This document shows positions 31,852-41,162 of a DNA stretch of 64,000 nt, in pieces. The stretch covers positions 68,313,501 to 68,377,500 of the forward strand of contig CM043698.1 in NCBI GenBank assembly GCA_023935145.1, read 5' to 3'. Each line of letters opens with the position of its first letter. Position 1 is the first letter of the stretch. Source of the DNA: Bretschneidera sinensis (lineage: Eukaryota > Streptophyta > Magnoliopsida > Brassicales > Akaniaceae). The position numbers were made by a program, and so were the translations under genes. Below the pieces are notes generated by a model. That model made no database searches and was not told the DNA's origin. It worked only from the letters and a program-made list of their open reading frames with translations.

Positions 31852-32925
31852 CAAAAGCCTTCAATTACAGTAGGATAATTTTGATAAAATAGACCATAAT
31901 TTTTAGTGTCACTTAATTATTTCATAACTCATTCAATGGCACACCAGTGTTAGTGGTCAAAACTTGGTTTTCTAGTAAATCTACCAAGAACTCATACTAC
32001 ATATGTAATGTTAGGTCTAGTACAATCAGTAGCATATCTTAAACTCCCACATATTCTAGTAATTTTTATGCCCAAAATAAAGTTAGCCTCACCAAGATCT
32101 TTCATATCAAAATTTCTATTTGGCAACGATTTGGTTTCTTTGACAATCTTAAAGTAGAACAAAAAATTAAGAGATCATCCACATAAAGACTAACAATTAC
32201 ATGCATATCATAAGCACTTCTAATACATATGCATTTGTCATACTCGTTAGATTTAAAACTATTTTTTAACATGCACATGTAAAACTTTTCATGCCATTGT
32301 TTTGGGGCTTGTCTCAAACCATATAAAGATTTAGTCAACTTACACACTTTCTTTTCATTGCCATGCTCAACAAATCCTTCAGGTTAATCCATATAAATTT
32401 CTTCCCTTAGATCACCAATTAAAAATGTTGCCTTTATATCCATTTGATGGATTATCAAATTATGAATTGTTGCAATTGCAACAAAAAATCTAATAGAAGA
32501 AAGCCAAGTAACCGGAGAATTAAAAAGTATAAAAAAAATTTATATCTTTTCTCTGGTTTAAAGCCTTTTGCAATAAGTCTAGCTTTAAACTTATCTATTG
32601 TTCCATTCAGTTTAAGTTTCTTTCTAAGAACCCACTTATATCCAATGGTTTTATAACCTGGTGGTAAGTCTACTAATTTCCAAGTCTTGTTAAAAATTAG
32701 TGAGTCCATTTTATCATTGATGGCCTCTCTCCAAAATATCGCATCGAGTGATGCCAAATCTCCTTTCAATGTTATGAAAGTATCCCCAACATTGTTAACA
32801 TAACAGTTACGGCCAAAATCTTTTTCTACTCTAGCTCTTTTACTCCGTCTTGGTTGAAAATCAAAATTTTCTTGGTTTTCTAAAGGAATAGAAGAACTAG
32901 GTTTTAAAAAACTTGTTTTTTCATT
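31852..32925 (-). pseudogene. Copia RT and RNase H start (element K)
   Basis: RT motifs include WREAINDKMDSL, TWKLVDLPPG, KARLIAKGF, then KSLYGLRQAPKQWHEKF and the catalytic YVDD in VSLYVDDLLIF. Downstream, decayed RPNITYVV-like, KPSFDH and GLFYQNYPTVIEGF phrases reach the T LTR. Stops and shifts between the RT blocks disable it. It would have copied K RNA into DNA. Confidence 0.85.
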
Positions 32926-34107
32926 TTATTGACCCCCACTGTTTTTAGATTTGAAAAGAAATTTAACTTCATGAAAAATAACATCACCCGACTCGATAAT
33001 AATTTTATTATCAATATAAAAAATTATATAGGCCGTACTATTTGTTGCTTCGTCAAGAAAAGCACAAATGGAAGCTTTAGCACCCAATTTAGACCTCTTC
33101 GTGTCCATCAATCTCACATAAACCAAACAACCCTAAAATCTTAAATAATTTAAATTAGTCTTATGCCCTTTCCACAATTCAGAATGAGAGATTAAAGTGT
33201 TTTTGTGAGGCACTCTATTCAAAATATAACAATTAAAATTGCCTCACCCCAAAAATTAGACGGGACACTCGAACTTACAAGAATAGCATTCGTCAAATCC
33301 ATTAAAGTTCTATTTTTACGCTTAACTGCTCCATTAGAAGTTAGAGAGTAAGAGGATGTAGTTTCATGAATGATCCCTAGAGATTGAATAAATGCATAAA
33401 AATAATTTTAATCATATTCTTTGCCTCTATCACTTCTAAATCTTTTGATTTTTCTATTGAATTAATTTTAAACTTTTTTTGGAAAAATCTTAAATGTTTT
33501 AAAAGCATCACTTCTATGTTTAAGAAAATAAATATAAGTACACTTTGAAAAGTCATCGAATAAAGTTATAAAGTATCTATTTTCAGCACGAGTTAAAACC
33601 TTCAAATTCACAAATATTAGTAGGAATTAACTCTAGTAAATCAAAATTTATTTTAATACTTTTATGAGTCTTTCTTGTGATCTTTATCATGCTACATGGC
33701 TCACATTTTTCAAAATCATTTGTCAATTTAAGAATGAGACTAAAATTACTCATGATATTAACATACCAACTATTAACATGACATAAATGAGCATGCCAAA
33801 TAATTACACAAGAAACCATGTAAACAAAACTAGTAAATGCTCTATTCATATTCTCAACATTCAACTTGAACATGCCATCACATGCATACCCTTTACCTAC
33901 AAACATGCCATACTTTGTAATCACATATTGATCAAATTCCATAATGTGTTTGAAACCAGTCTTATTGAGGAATGAACTAGACATCAAATTCTTTCTCATA
34001 GCAGGAGTGTGCAACACTTCCTTTAAAGTGAGTGTACTTCCAGAAGTGAAGTTCAACTCAACCTCACTTTCACCCAAAAGTTTAGTGGTATAAGAATCAC
34101 CAAGCAT
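32926..34107 (-). pseudogene. Copia pre-integrase and integrase region (element K)
   Basis: 33583-34107 has the gag-pre-integrase pattern (LKEVLHTPAMRKNLMSSSFL, WHAHLCHVN, CEPCS). The integrase core between 33000 and 33580 is heavily decayed. 32926-33126 has the C-terminal phrase AFLDEATNSTAYIIF and VIFHEVKF typical of copia polyproteins. Confidence 0.75.
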
Positions 34108-35116
34108 TATAATTTTTGGTTATTTATAAGAAGTATAAACTTTGAACCAATTTTTATTATAGCTAATATGCCTAAAGGCACTAGAATTTTCTCATTACCC
34201 TTCCAAACCTTCAATCAAATTAATTTCAGATATCATTGCCATAAGTGGCTCCTCGGTAACATTGGCTTGAGGAATAGACCATTGTTTTTTGAATAAAATT
34301 TTTTAAGTAATATGTCCACTTTTACCACATACAAAGCACAAATCATTATGATGTTGTTTAGAAGGGTAACTTTGATTCTTACTCACTTGATTTGGGTTTA
34401 ACTATTTTGGTGAGAGAGCTAATTACAAATTTTTTTATTTTTCATGTTTTTTCCCTTTAGGCCTCAATTGTGCATTGTTTCTTAAATATGATCCTTTGGG
34501 CATTCTATCACTAGAAATAAAATTTACCTTAGTGGTAAAATTTGTATCATTATCAAGCATAAGGCCATTTGAGTCCTTGCTTCTTCCTCCACCCAAATGC
34601 GAGTGATTAGAGTCTCCAAAGAAGTCTATTTTTGTTTGTGATGAAGAACTTTTTGGAATTCCCTCCATAAAGTTGGAAGTTTATCAATAATGTCGACAAT
34701 AATAAAATTATCTTCAATCTTTATTCTTTACATTCTAACTTCATGTGCAATCATTTGAAAATCTTAAGTTTACTCAGCCCCCGATTTTCCATTTGGAAAT
34801 GAAAGAAACGGCTAACAGCATCTTTTTTGCTCCCACCTCCTCGGGTCATATTTTTTGTGTAAAGCTTTCTAAATTTTCTTTGTGGTAGAGTAAATATTCT
34901 CATAATAATCATAAAGTTGATTAGAAAGACAATTTAAGAGATAAAAACGACAATTATACTCATCATTTTCTCATTTTTCCACTTTCTCTTCATTTTTTTT
35001 TCTTCGTTTTTGGTCTTTCATACCTTTAATAGGTATTTTCTTTGGATTCTTCTTGGTAAGGATATAGTCCACCTTCAAGAGATTGAGATAAAAGAGAACT
35101 TTGGTTTTCCATCTCT
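34108..35116 (-). pseudogene. Copia gag and protease remnant (element K)
   Basis: The presumed start at 35116 reads MENQSSLLSQSLEG. A zinc-knuckle remnant CFVCGKSGHIT is at about 34308-34345, and the protease active site is degenerate (SSAFRHIS where DSGA.xHI is expected). Stops occur throughout. Confidence 0.65.
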
Positions 35117-35141
35117 TGAAGTGAACTCCCTTGAAATATTC

Positions 35142-36326
35142 TTGCAATGAATAAGAGCTTTAAACGCAAATCACTTTCATAAGGCAATTTAAGACATCAC
35201 AAGCTCGACTTTGGTGTGTAGTGAACTAGCACACAAAAGATTGGGTTTTCAAGAAATTCAAACGTGTAGTGTTTCGATGACTCAAGATTCACCAAATTTC
35301 CTATTAGAGTCAACAAATATGGTATAGACTTTTATTTGTGAGATTTTTGCCAAGTTAGTTCCCTTAAGCTTTCTTGTTGACTCGTGTAACGAGTGTTTAG
35401 CCAATGACTCCCAAACCATATGGTTTTAGGGCATTAAGTGTAAAGACACCCCTAAGGACTTACTAGCTCGAGTCAACAAGGCTACAAAACTAACTAGTTT
35501 TAATGCTACCACTTAGAATTTTCCACCTTTTGATGTGACACTCAATGCTTACTGAGGTAAGAGGGCCAGTTACTCAGCGGAAAGTTCTTTTTAATGATCA
35601 CTTAGAATTTTCCACCTTTTGACGTGATACTCAATGCTTACTGAGGCAAGAGGGTCAGTTACTCAGCGGAAGATTTGTTTTTATTGATCATTAGGAGCAT
35701 TTTTTTTTTCTTTTTGAGCACTAATCAATTTTTTCTATTTTCATATGCCAAAATGTCAATCTAAGAGGTCATCTAGTTCACAGTCAAGCAAAAGAAACAT
35801 ACCAATCCAAATAACATGTCATACCCCACACAATTATGTGCTAATGTGCTCGTGATAGTTTAAGTTAAACTTGTGAATCTTTAAATGCCTAAAAGGCAGT
35901 GGTCTAGGTTCAAAACTTGATTATTGGCCTATATGTTCAAAGTGTTAAGCTCACTGATGAAGTCGAATCATAAAGTTGTGTTTAGATCTAAAAAAAAAAG
36001 TTTATTGGACAGAATGAACATGCATTTATCTATGAAAATAGCAACAAAACAAAAAAATGTGGGACATAGTGAGTGTGTGAATGTGTCCCCATACCCCCAA
36101 ACTTAAATTGCACATTGTCCCCAATGTGTGAATAGCATAGAAGGAGCTGACTTGGGAGATGGAGAACTGATGGCTAGCATGGCTTGTAGCACGCTCCCAA
36201 ACTTCAACTGGATGCACTCACGCCATCCTTGAAAAAGAAAGAAAAACAAACATAAAACAGAAAACAAGTAATAATAAACAGAAGGAAAAATAAACTAGGA
36301 AATATGAATAATACTAAGAAAAAAGG
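35142..36326 (-). other. 3'UTR of element A
   Basis: It is non-coding and aligns with the C and D 3'UTRs. It holds two polypurine-like tracts in reverse (36094-36104, 36193-36204) and two copies of the ACTGAG/CTCAGT hairpin unit (about 35525-35580 and 35610-35665). No supported gene. Confidence 0.7.
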
Positions 36327-36380
36327 ATATGCTTCGGGGTGCCTCCCATGAGCGCTAAGTTTAATGTCTTCAGCCAGACG
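36327..36380 (-). promoter_or_regulatory. Conserved post-coding box, element A
   Basis: The minus strand reads GGCTGAAGACATTAAAC, TTAGCGC and CATGGGAGGCACCCC, directly after the PTP stop codon region. Confidence 0.77.
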
Positions 36381-36396
36381 TGGTATCCTCTTACTA

Positions 36397-36916
36397 CTAA
36401 TCATCAGGTGGTGCAGTCAAAGAGGTACCGGGTGTCGAAGGTAGGAGATCAAGAATGGCCTACAGCATAGCCTCCTGTCGTGCTAACCATACCTCCAAAC
36501 TATCCATGCACTGATGCACGAGTGTGGTAGTAGCAGAGACCTCACCTTAGAAGGACGACAGCTCAGCTAAAAAGTGCTGGGACTCGGTAGGTCCCATGTC
36601 CAAATGGTCCTCCTCACGTACTGGGCTAATGACCGGGGTCTCGGTCTCCATGCAATCCTCCTCAACTCACTTAGCTGCTGAAGCATGTACTGGGGGTCCT
36701 CATGGTATATGCGAGATGCTATGTGTCTACTGAACCTTCCTGAAGAAGGGATGCTCACGTACTGGGCTAATGACCGGGGTCTCGGTCTCCATGCAATCCT
36801 CCTCAACTCACTTAGCTGCTGAAGCAGGTACTGGGGGTCCTCATGGTATATGCGAGATGCTATGTGTCTACTGAACCTTCCTGAAGAAGGGATGCTCTCG
36901 CACTGGCCCATCGCTG
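36397..36916 (-). pseudogene. PTP ORF of element A, C-terminal part (inverted)
   Basis: The minus strand continues the protein broken at 14361. After a few unmatched bases it reads GPVREHPFFRKVQ, a block containing VEEDCMETETPVISP, then HFLAELSSF and TLVHQCMDSLE, ending at TAG 36397-36399. A 141-bp block is tandemly duplicated. Several stops lie in the frame. The minus-strand frame starting MGQCESIPSS is in the wrong phase. Confidence 0.8.
36618..36897. repeat. 141-bp tandem duplication in the A PTP tail
   Basis: Two copies starting at 36618 and 36759 are almost identical; the visible difference is GCATGTAC against GCAGGTAC. The period, 141, is a multiple of three. C has a single copy, so the duplication arose in this copy of A. 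Confidence 0.9.
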
Positions 36917-36920
36917 TGAG
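36905..36920. other. Right breakpoint of the inferred inversion
   Basis: Left is minus-strand PTP of A; right is plus-strand integrase of H starting at ATCAAGTCTTTTAATTT. Comparison with intact relatives suggests 20-30 bases were lost from each gene at the break. Confidence 0.8.
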
Positions 36921-37326
36921 TCACCATCAAGTCTTTTAATTTTGAAATAGGAGAAGTGGGTAAGCTTCGAAAATATTAGTTGACCGAATTAGAGGAATTA
37001 AGAAACGATGCTTATGAGAATTCTAGAATCTATAAGGCCAAGATGAAAGTATTCCATGACAAAAATATTTTTAGGAAAACATGTAAACCCAATGATAGGG
37101 TGTTCTTATACGACTCTAGACTCCATAAGCATCCTGGAAAGCTTCAGTCGAGGTGGACCGGCCCTTTTATAGTGAAAAATATTTTTGAAAATGGGGCGGT
37201 AGAAATTGAGGATACTAGAGATGGTCGATTTTTTAAAGTAAATGGTCAGCGCCTTAAGATCTTAATCGATAGGCAAGATCCGAAAGTCGAAAACATTCCA
37301 CTTATGGATCCCGTCTATTTCCCTTA
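36916..37326 (+). pseudogene. Integrase C-terminal domain of element H
   Basis: It opens with IKSFNFEIGEVGKLRKY, one stop, then LTELEELRNDAYENSRIYK, DRVFLYDSRLHKHPGKL and the GPF motif RWTGPFIVKNIF. It ends at TAA after MDPVYFP. This domain helps target and bind DNA. It supplies exactly what is missing from the minus-strand integrase at 14362-15341. Confidence 0.88.
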
Positions 37327-37536
37327 ACTTTACCACACAGGTACATTTTTATTTATTTTTCTTTTGATTTGTTTGTTTTGTTTTTAATTAAGTTTTATTC
37401 AATCTTAATTGGTAGTTTTTCTTTTAGTTTAATCTAATTTTTAAGGATTATTTTTTATACCATTTTTTATTTGGCTAACCTTATTTTTTTTTCTTTCTTT
37501 TGGCAACAAATAAAGTTTTCTTCTTGTAGACACCAG

Positions 37537-37612
37537 TGTGCACCGCGGTGCCCCTCAGCTAGCACTGCAGCGCACAGCACCAGGCCCAGCACCGCAACGC
37601 ACAACACAGTGC
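37537..37612 (+). repeat. CACCGCGGTGC motif cluster, H internal
   Basis: CAGTGTGCACCGCGGTGCCC and decayed copies (GCACTGCAGCGC, GCACCGCAACGC) match the H LTR cluster in motif and in linking phrases. Confidence 0.82.
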
Positions 37613-37651
37613 CAACTCGAGCCCAACACATATCAAAACCTAATTCTGCAC

Positions 37652-37659
37652 TATATAAA
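37652..37659 (+). promoter_or_regulatory. TATA-like box, candidate internal promoter of H
   Basis: TATATAAA lies about 40 bases after the motif cluster and 360 bases before the PTP ATG. The order (GC-rich cluster, TATA) copies the LTR promoter layout. Inference. Confidence 0.45.
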
Positions 37660-38011
37660 CTATTTTGCAGCTTCTTTCCTCATTTCTCTTTTCACAAAAC
37701 CAGCAACACACTAACTTCTCTCTCATCTTTGCAACAAATCCTTACTTATCCACTCACTTTGACTCAAAACTTTTTTGTTTCTACCATCATTTCTTGCTAA
37801 ATTGCTCACTAATTTTGCTGATTTTGCTAGCATTCTCTATCAAAAGCTTGATTATAAGAAGATTTTGGGTTCATACTTCAAGCGGTGGGTAGTGTTTCTT
37901 CTCTCCAACGTGGACATCAAGCAAGACCACTTTCTTCCCTTTTATTGTTCATTTGTGATATTTAATGGTTACATTTTGCCTTAAGTCTATTGTTCTATAT
38001 ATTTGACTTCC

Positions 38012-39172
38012 ATGGCACCTAAGACCAAGAGACCTAGGGGGAAACCATAACAAGAGTATGATGAGACCAAATTTGTGAGTTTTGAAGCAAGTGAGAGATA
38101 TATTAGAATGCTGCAAAGTAGAAAACCCATTCTCGATAGAGGATTCAACATCACCGAGAGGAGGAACCCGACCTTATTTAGAATGATTCTAGATAGGAAT
38201 TTGGGTACATTTACAAGACCACCCTCTCCTTCCCTCACAAATTTGGTTAGAGAATTTTACGCTAATGCAGACGAGCATAGGAATGGTAAAGTGAGAGTGA
38301 GAGGACAAATAGTCTCTTTTAGCAGCACATCCAGTAATAGCTTCTATGGATTACCTGACATTGAACAGAATGAGTATAGTGCATATGTGTCTACAATTAA
38401 TTATGAAGAGATTTGCACTATCCTTTGTATTCTGGGCACTACATGGAAAATGACGGGTGATATCCCTGTCACTTTGCTCGGTACTTCTCTCACTACCAAT
38501 GCTAGGGCTTGGCAATATTTTATATGTCAGTGTATGATGCCTACTTTACACTATAGTGCCTTAATTGTTGAGCAAGCTGTGTTAATTTATACAATTTTGA
38601 TGGGCCTGACTATTGATGTGGGCCAAGTCATATTTAATTCTATCACACACACTGTTAGACAAAAGCTCGAATTATATTTTCCTTCTTTAATTAGCCAATT
38701 GTGCATCCGAGCCGGAGTCCAATATAGTCCTGATGAGGAGGCCCAGCAACCCAAAAAACGCATCGATGATAGCCTGCTAGCTCAGATTAAAGCCTCAAAG
38801 CTGCCAATTCCGGGAGAGGGGGCAGTAATTGCTGCCCACTCTCCCCCCTCTAGGCATTTCACGGTTGCCAAGCGCCTTGAGCGTTTAGAGAGTTATTTTG
38901 ACAAGCATCAGAAACTGTTGCTTGATATGATAGATCATCAAGACCGAATCCTGGCTAGGCAAGGCTGATTCTTAGCTCGGCAAGCCAATTATCAAGCGGG
39001 GGTCTACTCTTCCTTTGGTCAGATGTACCAACACCTTGCCTCCGCTACTGGTTGTAATATGGATCACTTTCCTACTATGACACCCTATCCGGGTTCATCT
39101 TTTGATCCACCTCCCGAGGAAGGTGAAGAGAATGAAGGGAATGAAGAAGATGGTGAGGACTTAGAGGATTAG
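38012..39172 (+). pseudogene. PTP-like post-pol ORF of element H
   Basis: ATG 38012 (MAPKTKRPRGKP) precedes one in-frame stop. A long open stretch follows with FITRPPSPSL-like TFTRPPSPSLTNLVREFYAN, VRVRGQIVSFSS, FYGLPDIEQNEY and WKMTGDIPVTLLGTSL, then TTNARAWQYFICQCMMPT and a hydrophobic middle. A coiled-coil-like segment (KRLERLESYFDKHQKLL) ends at TGA 38966-38968. The same frame continues to an acidic tail (EEGEENEGNEEDGEDLED) and TAG 39170-39172. With two nonsense changes ignored it is about 386 codons. It is the clearest member here of the 'putative plant transposon protein' type; the function is unknown. Confidence 0.83.
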
Positions 39173-39521
39173 TTTTGGGTTTTGTCTCTTATTTTCCTTT
39201 CCATTATTTTATTTTTCGTTATTTTATTTTTCATTTTAGTTATTTTTCTCCATTTTATGTGCTAACCTAACATATGGTGGGAATCTTAAGGGTACACCGT
39301 AGTTGCTTTCTTTTTGTTGTCTTGTTCTATGTTGTAGATCAAAATTTCAGCAAGAAGAATGGCATGCAATTCACCTGGTGGTGCACATTCTTCAGCACCT
39401 GTGCACTCGTGCTTACAAAGGGAGTTTCCTTTACTCTCTCTTTAACACTAAAGAAAATGCAATTTTTAAGTTGGGGGTGGAAGAAACGTATTTCTTTTTC
39501 ATTAAAATTGCTTGGTGTTAC
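39173..39521 (+). other. 3'UTR of element H, first part
   Basis: Non-coding; matches the B 3'UTR on the minus strand near 8800-8960. It holds an AAGTTGGGGGTGG tract at about 39469. The conserved post-coding box of the other elements is not visible here. Confidence 0.65.
39517..39521. repeat. Target-site duplication GTTAC, left of D
   Basis: GTTAC occurs here and at 45724-45728. The H 3'UTR reads through the site when D is removed, matching B. Confidence 0.93.
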
Positions 39522-39710
39522 TGATAGGAGCTTAAATATTCATATTTAAGTCCCTTAATTTACATTTGTTAAGTTCTTTATCTATATATTTTAGTCTATT
39601 TTACTTCACTTTTGTGTTTTACACGTTTTTATAGGGTCTTGGAGAAAAAGAAGCATTTTTGGCACTTAAAAGAAAAAATCTGGAAATCTTGGAGCAGCTG
39701 CTGGCTAGAT

Positions 39711-39788
39711 TGCGATCGAGCGCACTCCTCTGTGCGATCGAGCATAGCATTGCGATCGAGTGCACCACATATGCAATCGAGCACACAT
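39711..39788 (+). repeat. GCGATCGAGCGC motif cluster, D 5' LTR
   Basis: Four variants (TTGCGATCGAGCGCAC first) lie about 110-185 bases upstream of the TATA box, as in C. Confidence 0.85.
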
Positions 39789-39896
39789 GAAACTGCAGAA
39801 CCCTGTTTTGGAAATAACCCTATTTTGGAAATAAAAGAGTTTTGCGTTTTAGGAAAGTTTAGGAACTCATGAGCCGATTAGGACTTCTCAAAGACC

Positions 39897-39904
39897 TATA
39901 AATA
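39897..39904 (+). promoter_or_regulatory. TATA box in the D 5' LTR
   Basis: TATAAATA within GACCTATAAATACAC; the D 3' LTR has it at 44796-44803. Confidence 0.65.
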
Positions 39905-40830
39905 CACTTGTAAATCACACACAAAAGGCATCACCTCTTAGGGGGATCACTTCTTAGATCCATGCTTTTATCTTTTGCTTTAGCTTGGAGAAGGAGACCG
40001 TGGAGCGGAATTGACGACTCTTCTTTCAGGTTTCTTCTTTCCTTTTTATTTTATTATGTGTAATTAAATTCTTAGTAGGGCTTGGTTGAAGCCCTAATTA
40101 TGTTTACTCAATAAATTTAGTATTGGTGCCTTACGATATTTATGTTGTGTTGCTTAAACTTGATTAATACCCGCTTTTATTTAAATTCCTCATATGTATA
40201 TGTCTGATCAATATGTGCATGTGGTATGGACTTGTTAGTTAGATCAATTTGGATGATCGAGTTCTGGGTCTAACATTAGTAACAAGGGATTTCTTATCCG
40301 GATACCCGGGTTAATCAACATGGGAAACCGGGAGTAGATACCATGCCCTAGGTCTCATGTGGTTATCGATTTCCATAGTACTTATGTTTTCTTAAGGAAC
40401 AACTCAAGCAGATACCATGCTGAATCCTTTAAGGAAGAAAAGAGTTAGAGTAGATACCATGCCTAACTCGTTGCTTAGGAAAATCAATAGCTTAAGGAGT
40501 AGATACCATGCCCTTAGGTTGGCAACCAATAGGTATACATGGCATGAATAAAGCATTGGCATACTGTTATATTGTGGTAGCATAATTAGTGGTGGATATC
40601 AAGTCCCTACGCCTTTATCCTTAGTATTTTATCTTTATTATTTCTCAACGCTTTTATTATTTCTATCATTTTATATTGCGAATATAATTCTAAATTGAAC
40701 TTTACCAATCCCTGTGGAGATGATCTTGCATTCACACACTATACTACACTGTTGACCTTGTGCACTTGCAAGTAAAACAAGTGCGATTATTTACTTATTT
40801 ATTTAGGTGGATAAACGCACAACAAGTTTT

Positions 40831-40847
40831 TGGTGCCGTTGCCGGGG
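40831..40847 (+). promoter_or_regulatory. Primer-binding site of element D
   Basis: TGGTGCCGTTGCCGGGG, one base from the standard tRNA-Asp-like site, six bases after the LTR. Confidence 0.9.
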
Positions 40848-41020
40848 ATTGTACTAAATTTTTTTTTTGGAATTATTTTCGTTAGTTTTTTTTATTTATT
40901 ATTATTTTAATTTATTCTATTTTATTTTGTTCTGTTTTATTTTTATTTTTATCAAAAATCATATTTATTCCTCCTTTTCGTTTTCTGTTCAGGTGTGCAG
41001 AGGAGGAGTTTTTGTCCTCA

Positions 41021-41098
41021 TTGCGATGGAGCGCAGTGCCTTGTGCGATCGAGTGCAAGTCTGCGATCGAGCGTAGTTCAATGTGCGCTCGAGCGCAA
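41021..41098 (+). repeat. GCGATCGAGCGC motif cluster in the D leader
   Basis: Four variants including CTGCGATCGAGCG and GTGCGCTCGAGCGCAA lie just before gag. C has a shorter version at 23763-23797. Confidence 0.83.
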
Positions 41099-41162
41099 AT
41101 AGTTCTGAGACTACCCGAGCAACAGTACTGAAGCTGCTACACTAAGGTATTCCTACTGATTC

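Larger units (their letters stand above)
31852..35141 (-). mobile_element. Copia element K, decayed fragment
   Basis: K is a Ty1/copia element with gag, protease remnant, integrase and RT on the minus strand. It has no LTR: the 5' side ends about 25 bases before the gag ATG, against the A 3'UTR, and the 3' side is cut by the T LTR inside RNase H. Many stops show it is older than its neighbours. Confidence 0.82.
35142..36916 (-). mobile_element. Element A, 3' part (inverted)
   Basis: This is the end of the PTP ORF, the conserved box and about 1.2 kb of 3'UTR on the minus strand. It is homologous to 27900-29560 of C. It belongs to the A copy broken at 14361. It stops at 35142, inside the 3'UTR, against copia K; no LTR follows. 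Confidence 0.82.
37327..38011 (+). other. Leader before the PTP-like ORF of element H
   Basis: It holds T-rich sequence, the CACCGCGGTGC cluster, a TATA-like box at 37652 and a pyrimidine-rich tract after it. The overlapping frames at 37471-37984 have no recognisable content. Confidence 0.65.
36916..39521 (+). mobile_element. Element H, part 2 (integrase end to 3'UTR)
   Basis: It contains the integrase C-terminus, a leader with CACCGCGGTGC motifs and a TATA box, and a PTP-like ORF. It is cut by D at 39521 in the 3'UTR. It continues from the minus-strand half at 14362. Confidence 0.88.
39522..40824 (+). repeat. 5' LTR of element D
   Basis: TGATAGGAGC...CACAACA. It carries the motif cluster at 39711-39788, TATAAATA at 39897-39904 and four GTAGATACCATG-type motifs between about 40333 and 40512. 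Confidence 0.92.

Noticed and set aside
36567..36911. Minus-strand 114-codon frame over the duplicated PTP tail
   Set aside because: Phase differs from the PTP frame matched to element C; the open frame is a by-product of the duplication.
37471..37984. Small plus-strand frames before the H PTP ORF
   Set aside because: They cover the motif cluster and a pyrimidine-rich leader; no domain and poor coding character.
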